Below, piece by piece: positions 53,619-63,629 of a stretch of DNA of 64,000 bases. The notes below the pieces were generated by a model. It did no database searches and had not been told where the DNA came from. It saw only the letters and a list, made by a program, of their open reading frames with translations. Origin of the DNA: Pollutimonas sp. M17. Lineage in GTDB: Bacteria; Pseudomonadota; Gammaproteobacteria; Burkholderiales; Burkholderiaceae_B. Every line of letters starts with the position of its first letter. Position 1 is the stretch's first letter. The stretch lies in NCBI RefSeq assembly GCF_025836975.1, contig NZ_CP107548.1, positions 2,480,001 to 2,544,000 of the forward strand, given 5' to 3'. Made by a program: the position numbers and the translations under genes.

Positions 53619-56570
53619 TTACAGTGTCCGGGCGATTTCTTTGATTTCAAAGATTTCGAGCTGGTCGCCGACTTCGATGTCGTTATTGCCTTTCAGGGTA
53701 ATGCCGCAATCGAAGCCGGATTTGACTTCCTTGACGTCGTCCTTGAAGCGGCGCAGCGAATCGATCCAGCCGCTCCAGTGGACCACGTGGTTGCGCAGCA
53801 GGCGTACCTGCGAGTCGCGCCGCACCACGCCGTCCAGCACCATGCAGCCGGCGATATTGCCCACGCGCGACAGGCTGTAGACCTCGCGAATCTCGACCAT
53901 GCCGATGACTTCCTCGCGCTTCTCGGGTGCCAGCATGCCGGACATCGCGTTGCGCACGTCGTCCACCGCATCGTAAATGATGTTGTAGTAGCGCAGGTCG
54001 ATGCCGTTGTGCTCGGCCAGTTTCTTGGCGCTTTGCTCGGCGCGCACGTTGAAGCCTATGACAACCGCATGCGAGGCGATGGCCAGGTTGACGTCGCTTT
54101 CGGAGATGCCGCCCACGGCCGCGTGCACGACCTGCACGCGAACTTCGTCGGTGGAAAGCTTGGTCAGCGACGACACCAGCGCTTCCTGCGAACCCTGCAC
54201 ATCGGTCTTGACGATGAGAGCCAGGGTCTGCGTGCCTTCGCCGATGTTGTCGAACATGGACTCGAGCTTGGCCGCTTGCTGGCGCGCCAGCTTGACGTCG
54301 CGGAACTTGCCCTGGCGGAACAAGGCGATTTCGCGCGCCTTGCGCTCGTCGGCCATGGCGATGACTTCGTCGCCCGCGGCCGGCACTTCGGTAAGCCCCT
54401 GGATCTCGACGGGCGTCGAGGGACCGGCGCTGGTGACCGGTTTGGCGTTTTCGTTCAGCATGGCGCGGACCCGGCCGAAGCTTGCGCCCGCCAGCACCGC
54501 GTCGCCGCGGTTCAGCGTGCCGCTTTGGACCAGGATGGTGGCCACGGGGCCGCGGCCCTTGTCCAGGCGCGCTTCGATCACGATGCCCTTGGCGGGCGCA
54601 TCGACCGGCGCGGTCAGCTCAAGGATTTCGGCTTGCAGCAGAACGTTCTCCAGCAAGGCATCGATGCCTTCGCCCGTCTTGGCGGACACGCCGACAAAGG
54701 GCACGTCGCCGCCGTATTCTTCAGGCACGACCTCTTCAGCGACCAGTTCCTGCTTGACGCGTTCGGGATTGCCGTCGGGCTTGTCGATCTTGGTGATCGC
54801 CACGACCAGCGGCACGCCGGCCGCCTTGGCGTGGTGTATGGCTTCCTTGGTTTGCGGCATCACGCCGTCGTCGGAGGCCACCACCAGGATGACGATGTCG
54901 GTTGCCTGGGCGCCGCGTGCGCGCATGGCGGTGAACGCCTCGTGTCCCGGGGTGTCCAGGAAGGTCACCATGCCGCGATCGGTCTTGACGTTGTAGGCGC
55001 CGATGTGCTGCGTAATGCCGCCGGCTTCGCCGGAGGCGACCTTGGTACGGCGGATATAGTCCAGCAGCGAAGTCTTGCCGTGGTCGACGTGGCCCATGAC
55101 GGTGACCACCGGCGCGCGCGGCAAAGCTTCGGCCTCGGGGCCTTCGGCGATCTCCAGGAAGGCCTCGGGATCGTCCAGCTTGGCGGCGATGGCCGTATGG
55201 CCCAGTTCCTCGACCACGATCATGGCCGTTTCCTGGTCCAGCACCTGGTTGATGGTGACCATCTGACCAAGCTTCATCAGATGCTTGATGACCTCGGCGG
55301 CCTTGACCGACATCTTGTGGGCCAGGTCGGCCACAGAAATGGTTTCGGGCACGTGGACTTCGCGAGCGATGAATTCAGCCGGCTGCTGCTCTTTGCGCTC
55401 GGGCTGGGCATTGCGGCCGCGTCCACGGGCGTTGCCGCCCTTGGCGCCCTTGCCGCCGGCCTTGCCGCCCGCGCGCCAGCCGTCGCGGCTGGGGCTGGCC
55501 GGCGCCGCATCGGCCTTGGCCGCGGGCTTCTTGCGGCCGCTGTCGTCGGTCCAGGAGGACGAGACTTCGGACGCCTTGATGACTTTCTTGTCGCCCGTGG
55601 CGGCCTTGCCGTCCTTCTTGGCGCCCTTGGCGCCGGCGGGCTTGTGCAGTGTGCCGGAAATACCGCCGGCCTCGGGCTCGGGCGCCTTCAGGACCTTGCG
55701 GGGCCGGTTCAGCATTTCACGCAGGGCGGCGGCTTCCGCTTCGGCGGCGCGGCGGGCGCGCTCGCGGTCCTCATCGACAGCGGGTTCGGCGGCGGGACGC
55801 TTGGCAGCACTCTTGGCCGAACGCACGGCGCCCTTGGCGGCCGGCTTGCCGCTTTCGGCGGCGGGCGCTTCGGCCGGTTCCGATGCGGCTTCAGGGCTGT
55901 CCTGGACAGGCGCGGCGTCATCGGACGCGGCGGCCTGGACGGGCGCGGGCTCGTCTTGCGCGACGGGCTCGGCCGCCTCGGGCTGCGCAGGCGCCTGGGG
56001 GGCCTCGTCGGCAGCGGCCGGAGTCGGGGCTTCTTCCTGGGCTTGCGGCTGCACGGCGCTTTCGGCCTGGGGCTCGGCCGCCGTGGCGGGCGGCTCGGGG
56101 GCGACGGCAGGCTCTTGCGCTTGGACGGCGTCGGGGCTGGAAACCTGATCGGATTCGCGCGGGGCGGCCTCGGGCGCGACGGCGGGCGCCGCGACCGGAG
56201 CAGGCGCTTCGGCCTGAGGAGCCTGCGGCGCGGGCTCGACGGCATCGGCCTTGGCTTCGGCCACCAATTCAGCAGGATCGCGTTTGACGAACACGCGCTT
56301 CTTTCGCACTTCCACTTGAATCGTACGCGAACGGCCAGAGCCGTCGGCCTGCCGGATTTCGGAGGTTTGACGGCGAGTCAGGGTGATTTTCTTGCCCTCG
56401 CTCCCGCCATGGGCGCGGCGCAACGACTCAAGGAGTTTCGCCTTGTCCGCGTCGGTGACGGCATCGTCAACCGACTTGAGTTCAACGCCGGCCGAACGCA
56501 ACTGCTCCAGCAGTACGTTCGCAGGCATTTTCAGTTCAACAGCGAACTGGGCGACGGTGTTACTCGGCAT
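53619..56570 (-). CDS. infB: Translation initiation factor IF-2
   Basis: GTPase delivering initiator fMet-tRNA to the 30S subunit. At 983 residues it is a long form. The N-terminal IF2N domain ([21 protein letters not shown]) is followed by a very long alanine/proline/glutamate-rich disordered linker (about 120-290) and a lysine/glycine-rich part. The G domain starts near residue 480 with [18 protein letters not shown]3 is [13 protein letters not shown] and G4 [10 protein letters not shown]. The C-terminal domains bind fMet-tRNA. The initiator tRNA gene lies about 5 kb away at 61604. Minus-strand order nusA-infB-rbfA is standard. Confidence 0.97.
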   Translation of the reverse strand: MPSNTVAQFAVELKMPANVLLEQLRSAGVELKSVDDAVTDADKAKLLESLRRAHGGSEGKKITLTRRQTSEIRQADGSGRSRTIQVEVRKKRVFVKRDPAELVAEAKADAVEPAPQAPQAEAPAPVAAPAVAPEAAPRESDQVSSPDAVQAQEPAVAPEPPATAAEPQAESAVQPQAQEEAPTPAAADEAPQAPAQPEAAEPVAQDEPAPVQAAASDDAAPVQDSPEAASEPAEAPAAESGKPAAKGAVRSAKSAAKRPAAEPAVDEDRERARRAAEAEAAALREMLNRPRKVLKAPEPEAGGISGTLHKPAGAKGAKKDGKAATGDKKVIKASEVSSSWTDDSGRKKPAAKADAAPASPSRDGWRAGGKAGGKGAKGGNARGRGRNAQPERKEQQPAEFIAREVHVPETISVADLAHKMSVKAAEVIKHLMKLGQMVTINQVLDQETAMIVVEELGHTAIAAKLDDPEAFLEIAEGPEAEALPRAPVVTVMGHVDHGKTSLLDYIRRTKVASGEAGGITQHIGAYNVKTDRGMVTFLDTPGHEAFTAMRARGAQATDIVILVVASDDGVMPQTKEAIHHAKAAGVPLVVAITKIDKPDGNPERVKQELVAEEVVPEEYGGDVPFVGVSAKTGEGIDALLENVLLQAEILELTAPVDAPAKGIVIEARLDKGRGPVATILVQSGTLNRGDAVLAGASFGRVRAMLNENAKPVTSAGPSTPVEIQGLTEVPAAGDEVIAMADERKAREIALFRQGKFRDVKLARQQAAKLESMFDNIGEGTQTLALIVKTDVQGSQEALVSSLTKLSTDEVRVQVVHAAVGGISESDVNLAIASHAVVIGFNVRAEQSAKKLAEHNGIDLRYYNIIYDAVDDVRNAMSGMLAPEKREEVIGMVEIREVYSLSRVGNIAGCMVLDGVVRRDSQVRLLRNHVVHWSGWIDSLRRFKDDVKEVKSGFDCGITLKGNNDIEVGDQLEIFEIKEIARTL

Positions 56571-56636
56571 TCGACTCTCTCTTGCTTACTACAACTATTT
56601 TTCAATAAACACACCCTGGCTCATGCAACATGGGTG

Positions 56637-58121
56637 TCAGGCGTCGTCATCAAACCAATGTGCCCGGGCGCGCATGATCATCTGACTGGCGTCGTCTTCG
56701 GACAGACCGGAAATTTCGGACAGCTCGTCGGTCGACAGCTCGGCCAGGTCGTCAAGGGTGAGGACCTCGTTGTCGGCCAGCTTGGCGACCAGCTCGGGCG
56801 TGATTCCTTCGATTTCAAGCAAATCCTGCGCCACGGTCTGCACACGCTCTTCCTGGGCAATGGCTTCGGTAAGCAGCGCGTTGCGTGCGCGGGTGCGCAG
56901 CTCGTTGATCGTGTCTTCATCGAAGGCTTCGATTTCGAGCAACTCTTGCAAGGGCACGTAGGCGATTTCTTCCAGGCCGGTGAAGCCTTCGTCGATGAGG
57001 ATGTCTGCGACTTCCTCGTCGACGTCGAGCTTGCTGATGAAGGCCTGGCGCAGCTCGGCGCGCTCTTCTTCCTGACGGTTCTGGCTTTCTTCCGGCGTCA
57101 TGATGTTGATCTGCCAGCCGGTGAGCTCGGAGGCCAGGCGAACGTTCTGTCCGCGCGCGCCGATGGCCTTGGGCAGGTTTTCCGCATCGACCACGACATC
57201 CATGGCATGCTTGTCTTCGTCGACCACGATGGATTCGACATGGGCCGGCGCCAGGGCGCCGATGACGAATTCGGCGGGATCCTCGGCCCATAGGACGATA
57301 TCGACCTGTTCGCCGCCCAGCTCGTTGCGCACCGCCGTCACGCGCGAACCGCGCATGCCCACGCAGGTGCCGATGGGATCGATGCGCTTGTCGTACGCGA
57401 CCACGGCAATCTTGGCGCGTACGCCGGCGTCGCGGGCGGCCGCCTTGATTTCAAGCAGGCCCTGCTCGATCTCGGGCACTTCGTTCTCGAACAACTGGCG
57501 GATGAATTCGGGCGCCGTGCGCGACAGGATGACCTGCTGGCCGCGGGCCGTATGATCGACCTTGTGCACCCAGGCGCGGATACGGTCGCCCACACGGATA
57601 TTTTCCTTGGGTATCATCTCGCTGCGCGGCAGGCGTGCTTCGATCTTGCCGGTTTCGATGATGGCGTCACCCTTGTCCATGCGCTTGACCGTGCCGGAAA
57701 CGATGTTTTCGCCCCGCTCGAGGAAGTCGTTCAGGACCTGTTCGCGCTCGGCGTCGCGGATCTTCTGCAAGATGGCCTGCTTGGCGGCCTGGGCGCCGAT
57801 GCGCCCGAATTCTTCGGGTTCGAGGGGTTCTTCGATGTAATCGCCCACTTCGATGCCCGGAACGATTTCCTGGGCGTCGGAATACATTTCCTGCTGATCG
57901 GGCTCTTGCAGGCCGGCGTCGTCGGGCACGACCAGCCAGCGGCGATAGCCTTCATGCTCGCCGGTGGTCCGATCGATGGTGACCCGGATATCGGCGTCTT
58001 CCTTGAAGCGCTTTTTCATCGCGGACGCCAAGGCGTTTTCGAGCGCGCCGAAAACGACTTCGCGCGCCACGTTTTTCTCACGCGCTAGGGCGTCAACCAA
58101 TAAAAGAATTTCGCGACTCAT
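56637..58121 (-). CDS. nusA: Transcription elongation/antitermination factor NusA
   Basis: RNA-polymerase-binding factor controlling pausing, termination and rRNA antitermination. The 494 residues contain the N-terminal polymerase-binding domain ([18 protein letters not shown]), an S1 domain (about 135-200), two KH domains ([24 protein letters not shown] and [17 protein letters not shown]) and two C-terminal acidic repeats ([21 protein letters not shown]), the proteobacterial form that binds alpha CTD or N-utilisation partners. It overlaps rimP by 4 bp and is 66 bp before infB. Confidence 0.97.
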   Translation of the reverse strand: MSREILLLVDALAREKNVAREVVFGALENALASAMKKRFKEDADIRVTIDRTTGEHEGYRRWLVVPDDAGLQEPDQQEMYSDAQEIVPGIEVGDYIEEPLEPEEFGRIGAQAAKQAILQKIRDAEREQVLNDFLERGENIVSGTVKRMDKGDAIIETGKIEARLPRSEMIPKENIRVGDRIRAWVHKVDHTARGQQVILSRTAPEFIRQLFENEVPEIEQGLLEIKAAARDAGVRAKIAVVAYDKRIDPIGTCVGMRGSRVTAVRNELGGEQVDIVLWAEDPAEFVIGALAPAHVESIVVDEDKHAMDVVVDAENLPKAIGARGQNVRLASELTGWQINIMTPEESQNRQEEERAELRQAFISKLDVDEEVADILIDEGFTGLEEIAYVPLQELLEIEAFDEDTINELRTRARNALLTEAIAQEERVQTVAQDLLEIEGITPELVAKLADNEVLTLDDLAELSTDELSEISGLSEDDASQMIMRARAHWFDDDA

Positions 58122-58603
58122 CGCTTTTTACCCTTGAAATCAAGAATGGGATCCAATTTGGCACGATCAACGTCATCGAAGGTGAAGCTAAGCACCTGCT
58201 CCTTACCTGACGGGGACTCGAGTTCAAGACCGAAAACCGGGGCGGCGGACGCATCGGCCGCGCCCTCGTTCACACGAAGCAGCCCCACATACACCTTGCG
58301 GTTATCGACGGCCTCGCGCAGCTTGATCTCGACTCGCTGATTGGCGAAGCGGATGAAGTCGGCGGGCTGCCTTAAAGGACGGTCAACGCCCGGCGAACCA
58401 ACCTCGAGACGTTTGTAATCGATGTTTTCCACTTCGAATACGCGCGACAACTGTTTTGAAACCTGCTCGCAGTCTTCGATTCGCACACCTTCGGGGCGGT
58501 CGATCGTGACACGCAAAAGCCCGAGCGGGGCGCGTTCCACATCGACAAGCTCGATATCCATACCGGCCAGAGCCTCTTGAGTCAAAGCGAATATATCTGC
58601 CAT
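58118..58603 (-). CDS. rimP: Ribosome maturation factor RimP
   Basis: 30S assembly factor acting near S12 binding. The 161 residues from the ATG at 58603 ([23 protein letters not shown]) include [26 protein letters not shown]-type core in shortened form ([17 protein letters not shown]) and [23 protein letters not shown] nine bases upstream is possible but less likely. First gene of the rimP-nusA-infB-rbfA-truB-typA operon. Confidence 0.96.
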   Translation of the reverse strand: MADIFALTQEALAGMDIELVDVERAPLGLLRVTIDRPEGVRIEDCEQVSKQLSRVFEVENIDYKRLEVGSPGVDRPLRQPADFIRFANQRVEIKLREAVDNRKVYVGLLRVNEGAADASAAPVFGLELESPSGKEQVLSFTFDDVDRAKLDPILDFKGKKR

Positions 58604-58996
58604 AAAATCCAAAAAAAATGGGCTGTATGCCCCAGCCCACTGTTATCGCATCTGCGGCGTACCCCAGCATGCGTCCGGCACATGAACCCCGGGACGCCGC
58701 CCGCGAACTCAAAAACCATGACCAAGCCGGCACGTCGTGACGCATCCGAAAATGTGCCGCTATCATTGTCAGCCTGCAAACGGCTTGGCGGCGCGAAACA
58801 GCTTCAACCAACCGCCGCAACCACGCCCACGACAAAAACAATATAGCTGTAAAGCCCTACATTCTAACAGAAAATAAGAAAATTTCCTGTTATGTCTGGG
58901 CCTTACACTTAAAAAGCAACACAAGGGAGCGCTGGGGCTCCGGCCCGCATCGGCCTGTCGATGCGGAGCGTGCCGTTTGGCCAGGCAACCGGCATG
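58604..58996. other. Intergenic region upstream of rimP
   Basis: 393 bp without a supported gene between the end of rluB and the start of rimP, both on the minus strand. It should hold the promoter of the translation operon. TAGAAT on the minus strand (58866-58861) is a -10 candidate, about 260 bp before rimP, without a good -35. The AT-rich block 58855-58920 contrasts with the surrounding GC-rich DNA. Confidence 0.4.
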
Positions 58997-60763
58997 CTAG
59001 CGGCCGCGGCCGCCGCCCAGCTTGCCCAAATGGGATTCATGGGCCGACGCGCTGCGAGGCTGCCAATCGTCGCCGCGCGGAGCGGCGGACTTGGGCCGCG
59101 CCGCCGACTTGCCGGCCTTGGGATTGGACTTGCCCTTGGCCTGGCCCGCGCGCGGCGCCGCCTTGCCGCCCGCCTTGGGCGAACGCGCACCGGGGCCGCG
59201 GCGCCTTGCGTCGGTGGCCGCGCCTTCGGCCTGGGGCCCGCGCGCGGCGCCCGCCGGCCGTTTGCCGCGGCCGCCCGCCTTGCGCGCCCCGGTCGAATTG
59301 CCGTTGGGATGGCCGTTGGCCAGGCCGCCGCTGAACATCAGGCCTGTGCCGTAAGGATCGGACGGATAGCTTTCACCCGCCACTCCGCGCGTCGCACGGC
59401 CGCCCGAAAGCTTGCCGCGGCGGCTTACCTTGGCGCCGTTCATGCCATTGCGTTCCATCGTGCCGAAGCCGGGAGGCAAGGCGCTGTCGTGCGTAGCGGG
59501 CTGGCGCTCGCGGCGCCCTCCCCGGCCTTCGAAGCCTTCGGAATCGTCTTCCCGCAGAAGCCCCAGCTGCAACATCAGGGCGGTCACGATGGAGCCGTCC
59601 AACTCTTCCCAGCGGCCACGGCGCAAAGTGCGCGGCAGGACTACTTCGCCGAAACGGGTGCGGATCAAACGGCTGACGGTGACGCCCGCCGCTTCGAACA
59701 TGCGGCGCACTTCGCGGTTGCGCCCCTCCTTCAGGGTGACGCGATACCAGCGGTTGCTGCCTTCTCCGCCCAGGTACTCCAGCGAGCCGAACTGCGCCAT
59801 GCCATCGTCCAGCTGTATGCCTTTGAGCAGGCTGGCCTGTTGCTCATCGCCCAGCTCGCCCAGTACGCGCACGGCGTACTCGCGCTCCGCGCCATAGCGC
59901 GGATGCATCAAGCGGTTGGCCAGGTCGCCCGACGTGGTGAGAATCAGCAGGCCTTCGGTATTCAGGTCGAGCCTGCCGACCGAAAGCCATTTGCCCACGC
60001 GCATCTTGGGCAGGCGGGCGAAGACCGTGGCGCGCCCTTCCGGGTCGTCGTGGCTGACGATCTCGCCGGCCGGCTTGTGGTAAAGGATGATGCGCGGCGG
60101 CTTCTTGGCGTTGGGCCGGCTTATGGCCCGGCCGTTGACCCGCACCTGATCGTTGGCGGCGACGCGCTGGCCGATATGGGCGGGTTCGCCGTTGACCGAT
60201 ACGCGGCCGGCAATGATCAGTTCTTCCATTTCGCGGCGCGAGCCGATACCGGCGTCGGCCAGCACCTTGTGCAGCTTGGGCATCAGCGCGTCGCTGCCCA
60301 GGTATTTGCCCAGGCGCTGCGCCATGGCCGGAGCGCCGTCAAGATAGGCCAGGGCCTGTTCCGCTTCCTGCTCGTTCTCGGCCGTATCGGCCCGTCGGGC
60401 GCCCCGGCCGTTGCGGCGTCCGCCGGCGCCTTCGGGAGCGCCGGCGGCTGCGGTGGCATCGCTTGCGCCATCCGGAGCGCTGGTGGCGGCGGCCGGCTTG
60501 CGGCGACGGGGACTGCGGGCCGGCTTGGCGGCCGGAGCGGGGCTGTCCGCGTCTTCCGGCACGGCCTGCTCCGCAGGCTGGCCGGTTTCGCCGCCCGGGG
60601 CGGATTCGGCCTGGGCATCGCCGCGCCGCCGGCGGAATGGAGTCCGCAACTTGCGGCCTCGGCCGCGCGGCGCCGCCGGCTTGGATTCGTCTCCGGCATT
60701 CGCATTTCCATCATGGGCGGCATCGCCCGCGGGCAGGCTGTATTCTTCGTTTGCTTCAGTCAT
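58997..60763 (-). CDS. rluB: 23S rRNA pseudouridine synthase, RluB type, with long tails
   Basis: RsuA/RluB-family enzyme that makes pseudouridine in 23S rRNA (U2605 in E. coli). The 588 residues comprise a low-complexity basic/alanine N-terminal tail (about 1-155), an S4 domain ([18 protein letters not shown]), the catalytic domain with the active aspartate in [13 protein letters not shown], and a basic glycine/arginine/lysine-rich tail (about 430-588). E. coli RluB is near 290 residues, so half of this protein is added tail. It overlaps scpB by 8 bp. Confidence 0.92.
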   Translation of the reverse strand: MTEANEEYSLPAGDAAHDGNANAGDESKPAAPRGRGRKLRTPFRRRRGDAQAESAPGGETGQPAEQAVPEDADSPAPAAKPARSPRRRKPAAATSAPDGASDATAAAGAPEGAGGRRNGRGARRADTAENEQEAEQALAYLDGAPAMAQRLGKYLGSDALMPKLHKVLADAGIGSRREMEELIIAGRVSVNGEPAHIGQRVAANDQVRVNGRAISRPNAKKPPRIILYHKPAGEIVSHDDPEGRATVFARLPKMRVGKWLSVGRLDLNTEGLLILTTSGDLANRLMHPRYGAEREYAVRVLGELGDEQQASLLKGIQLDDGMAQFGSLEYLGGEGSNRWYRVTLKEGRNREVRRMFEAAGVTVSRLIRTRFGEVVLPRTLRRGRWEELDGSIVTALMLQLGLLREDDSEGFEGRGGRRERQPATHDSALPPGFGTMERNGMNGAKVSRRGKLSGGRATRGVAGESYPSDPYGTGLMFSGGLANGHPNGNSTGARKAGGRGKRPAGAARGPQAEGAATDARRRGPGARSPKAGGKAAPRAGQAKGKSNPKAGKSAARPKSAAPRGDDWQPRSASAHESHLGKLGGGRGR

Positions 60764-61532
60764 TTTTGTTCGGGTGCTCCGTTTCTACCTGTTCGTCCAG
60801 CCGGGAGGCTTCGCCCCCGTCATGGTCTATCGTTGCAATGGCGACCTGCTCGTCGGACGGCGGCTCGGCCGCCGCCATCTCTTCTTCCGTGCCGGCAGCC
60901 GGAACTTCGCCGTTTTCAGCGGATTCGGCCGCGGGGGCCTCGCTTTCCGCCGGGGCGCCGGCGGTTTCGGCATCGCTTATCTCTTCCAGTTCCAGCCCGG
61001 CCAGGGCGACGACGGCCTCTTGCGATTCAAGCTCGGGGAGTTCGTCCAGCGCCTTCAGGCCAAGGTCGTCCAGGAACTGGCGGGTCGTCCCCAGCAGCGC
61101 CGGCCGGCCCGGCGCATCGCGGTGGCCCAGCACTTCGATCCAGCCACGGTCTTCCAGCGTCCGGACGATCTGCGACGAGACCGTGACGCCGCGAATGTCT
61201 TCGATATCGCCGCGCGTCACCGGCTGCCGCCAGGCGATGATGGCCAGGGTCTCGAGGACCGCGCGCGAGTACTTGGGCGGTTTCTCGGGATTGAGCCGCG
61301 CAAGAAAGCGCTGCATTTCGGGGCGGCTCTGGAAGCGCCAGCCCGAGGCCAGGCCGACCAGCTCAAGGCCTTTATCGCTCCAGTCCGCCTGAAGGGCGGA
61401 CAGATAGCGGTGCATGTCATCGCTGGAAAAGTCTTCGGCTGCGAACAGCTTGCGCAGCTCTGCTAGGGGCATGGGCTGGTCGGCGCATAAAAGCGCTGTT
61501 TCCAGCACACGGATGATCTCGGTTTCAGTCAT
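60756..61532 (-). CDS. scpB: Segregation and condensation protein B
   Basis: Subunit of the SMC-ScpA-ScpB chromosome condensation complex, bound to ScpA as a dimer of winged-helix proteins. The 258 residues begin [21 protein letters not shown]; the core includes [28 protein letters not shown]-type sequence ([18 protein letters not shown]). An acidic, alanine-rich tail (about 185-258) is added. scpA is not next to it in this window. It is coupled to rluB by an 8-bp overlap, a common betaproteobacterial pair. Confidence 0.94.
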   Translation of the reverse strand: MTETEIIRVLETALLCADQPMPLAELRKLFAAEDFSSDDMHRYLSALQADWSDKGLELVGLASGWRFQSRPEMQRFLARLNPEKPPKYSRAVLETLAIIAWRQPVTRGDIEDIRGVTVSSQIVRTLEDRGWIEVLGHRDAPGRPALLGTTRQFLDDLGLKALDELPELESQEAVVALAGLELEEISDAETAGAPAESEAPAAESAENGEVPAAGTEEEMAAAEPPSDEQVAIATIDHDGGEASRLDEQVETEHPNKND

Positions 61533-61561
61533 CGGTAAGGTGGGGCAAAAGCCCGCCTGAT

Positions 61562-61590
61562 TTGCATTAAATTAATGAGTGGGTTAATAT
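61562..61590 (+). promoter_or_regulatory. Promoter of the initiator tRNA gene
   Basis: TTGCAT (61562-61567) and TAATAT (61585-61590) separated by exactly 17 bp, with transcription expected about 7 bp before the mature tRNA. One of the best sigma-70 matches in the window, as expected for a tRNA. Confidence 0.75.
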
Positions 61591-61603
61591 CTATTTCTTC
61601 AGA

Positions 61604-61680
61604 CGCGGGGTGGAGCAGTCTGGCAGCTCGTCGGGCTCATAACCCGAAGGTCACAGGTTCAAATCCTGTCCCCGCAACCA
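61604..61680 (+). tRNA. Initiator tRNA-fMet (anticodon CAT)
   Basis: 77-base cloverleaf with encoded CCA. The acceptor stem begins CGCGGGG and ends CCCCGCA plus ACCA; the first C faces A at position 72, the unpaired end that marks an initiator tRNA. The anticodon CAT is at 61638-61640, with the three G-C pairs (GGG/CCC) below the loop that direct it to the P site. The T-arm reads CAGGTTCAAATCCTG. Confidence 0.97.
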
Positions 61681-61688
61681 GTTTCAGG

Positions 61689-61725
61689 AATGGGTCGATT
61701 GCAGCGCGCAATCGGCCCATTTTCA
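61689..61725 (+). terminator. Intrinsic terminator of the tRNA-fMet gene
   Basis: AATGGGTCGATTG pairs with CAATCGGCCCATT (one G/T wobble) around a GC-rich loop, then TTTCATTTTT. Confidence 0.8.
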
Positions 61726-62448
61726 TTTTTGTCGACGTCATTTGTGTCGACGTTTGTGTCGACGAAATCTGGGCCGACAGGGCTGACAATGCCAGAATCA
61801 TCGACGATATCGACGCGGCACGCATCGAGACCGCGGGTATCGTCAGGGCCGGCATGGCCTGCCCCAAGGGGCGAACCGAAACCGCGACGGCATTCCGGGC
61901 GGAAGCTTGGGCCCAGGCCAAGCCTGCGATGCAAGCGGCTTGCGCTGCGCTCATGACGCGCGCCACGAACCGTAGAATTGCGTAGAAAAGCACCGCCACC
62001 CATGGCGGCGCGCTGTACTGGTCGATTGCATGAATTCCCGGCAAGCCGGATTGTGACGGGGTAATAGTCATTATTCCTGTTTCAGCAAACGGCTAGGCTC
62101 GAATGCTCGGGCCGATTCTGGGAACCGGGCGCGAATTCGTCCACGAAAAAGCAGCCGACTACTGTGAAATATTGCAATTCAAGCGCTTTCGATCCGTCAG
62201 GGGCATGCCCGGAAAATGGGCAAAGCCGACACATGCGATAGACGCTTGCTTAAAGATTATTCAATTTATATTGCGCTTGGCCGGAGAATTGGAATCATCG
62301 CGGGCCTGGGCCAGCAGGTGCTTGGAATGCGTGTCGTTTAATTAAAAACCTGGGCAGACAGCAGGGCGACGATGTTCGATGGCAACGTGCCCGACCTGGT
62401 GGCGGTAACAGTTCAATTACACCATCTGCGCGCGCTCATTGCAAGAAT
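61726..62448. other. Gene-poor region downstream of tRNA-fMet, with a 12-bp tandem repeat
   Basis: About 720 bp with no gene I can support. TTTGTGTCGACG occurs in tandem at 61741-61752 and 61753-61764, with a similar TTTTTGTCGACG just before (61726-61737). Short open frames (for example 62103-62345 on the plus strand) lack a convincing start and known similarity. The local sequence from about 62100 to 62440 is more AT-rich than its neighbours. The 3' end of a tRNA gene is a usual integration site, so this could be a decayed insertion, but no integrase or att repeat was seen. Confidence 0.5.
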
Positions 62449-63495
62449 TCACTTCACAAAGTTGTGGGCAGGCGACATTGCCCCTGCCTCGGATGGCGGC
62501 GCGCCGCCCGGCAGCCCGGCCAGCACCTGGGCGCCAAGCACGGCCTTGTCCAGGTCACGGAAAATGAACACCAGCACCGACGAGGCTTCCGCCTCTGCGT
62601 CCTCCATGGCCGTCATGGGATACAGCTGCCTGTGCACCGCATGGACCGCATAGGCTTGCGCCTGGCCCTGGAACCACACCCGACCCTTGATGCGCAGCAG
62701 ATCGAGCCCCTCATCCGAACACAGCGCCTCCAGGGTCCGCATGACGTGCGAGCGGGCCAGGGGCTCATGCCAGGCCAGTGTCAGGGTCTCGACGCCCGAA
62801 TGCCCGGTGCCCCGCGGCCGCATCGTCCGTCCAGCCCATAAGCCCGATTTCCCTGCTCTTCCTTCGGCGTGCCGGCTGGCCGGCGACAGCAGTTCCTGTG
62901 GGTCCGGCAAGGACCGGACATCGTATTGCGGCGCGTCGGGATTGAGAGCGGTCAGGGCCTGCCGCAAGGCATCGATTTGCGCCCGGCTAGCCAGGTCGGT
63001 CTTGCCGATGATAAGGACATCGGCCAGCACGGTCTGCTGCGCAGCCTCGGGGTGCCGCTCCAGTTGCGCCAGTCCGTTCAGGCCGTCGACGACGGACAGG
63101 CAGCCGGCATAGCGGTAGCGTTCGGCCAGGAAGCGTTCGTACCGCAGCGTATAGATGACGGGGGCGGGGTCGGCGATGCCCGTCGTTTCGATGAGGACGC
63201 GGGAAAATGGCGGAGTCTTCTTGTGCAGGGCATCCATGAAAAGCCGGCGCAGGGTATCGGCCAGCTCGCCCCGCAGTGCGCAGCACAGGCAGCCGGAATC
63301 GAGCAGCACGACCGTATCGCTGACATGCTGGACGCGCCCATGGTCCAGCCCCACGTCGCCCAGCTCGTTGACCAGCACCACGGTGCCCTGCGCCAGGCCG
63401 CCGCCCGCTTCGGATCTCAACAGGCGATTGAGCAGGGTCGTCTTGCCGCTGCCCAGGAAGCCCGAAATGACAGTCACAGGTATCTTGCCGCTCAT
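62449..63495 (-). CDS. CobW/COG0523-family metal-linked GTPase
   Basis: P-loop GTPase of the G3E family, whose members act as metal chaperones or insertases (zinc, cobalt, nitrile hydratase iron). The 348 residues from the ATG at 63495 (MSGKIPVTVISGFLGSGKTT) show the Walker A GFLGSGKT, the metal-binding CxCC motif in DSGCLCCALRGEL, the ETTGIADPAPV segment, the base-recognition region (IIGKTDLASR) and the C-terminal CobW_C domain. An upstream ATG at 63525 is possible. No Zur box or cob genes are evident, so the metal is open. Confidence 0.9.
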   Translation of the reverse strand: MSGKIPVTVISGFLGSGKTTLLNRLLRSEAGGGLAQGTVVLVNELGDVGLDHGRVQHVSDTVVLLDSGCLCCALRGELADTLRRLFMDALHKKTPPFSRVLIETTGIADPAPVIYTLRYERFLAERYRYAGCLSVVDGLNGLAQLERHPEAAQQTVLADVLIIGKTDLASRAQIDALRQALTALNPDAPQYDVRSLPDPQELLSPASRHAEGRAGKSGLWAGRTMRPRGTGHSGVETLTLAWHEPLARSHVMRTLEALCSDEGLDLLRIKGRVWFQGQAQAYAVHAVHRQLYPMTAMEDAEAEASSVLVFIFRDLDKAVLGAQVLAGLPGGAPPSEAGAMSPAHNFVK

Positions 63496-63629
63496 GGCCG
63501 GTCTTGAACTCCAAATATGAAACATGAAGAAGCGCGGGTCTTGCGCGTGCACGCCGGCCCATGGACTACACTTGCATCTGCAGCCATCGTCAACCGCCAC
63601 GCTCCACCGCTCAACGCACATCGACAGCC

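Noticed and set aside
53778-57293. 1,171-codon open frame on the plus strand opposite infB and nusA
   Set aside because: It is a mirror of the high-GC third-position pattern of infB and nusA; its translation is low-complexity and lacks any known motif, whereas the minus strand has complete IF-2 and NusA.
61575-61985. Plus-strand frame through the tRNA with VDVICVDVCVDE
   Set aside because: It translates the tRNA itself and the TTTGTGTCGACG repeats; no start signal and no homology.
61637-62071. Minus-strand frame ending in GTGFEPVTFGL
   Set aside because: The ending is the well-known spurious translation of a tRNA gene read backwards; it overlaps tRNA-fMet.
62103-62345. 80-codon plus-strand frame behind the tRNA
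   Set aside because: No ribosome-binding site, no recognised similarity, and the composition differs from confirmed genes; left as unassigned intergenic DNA.
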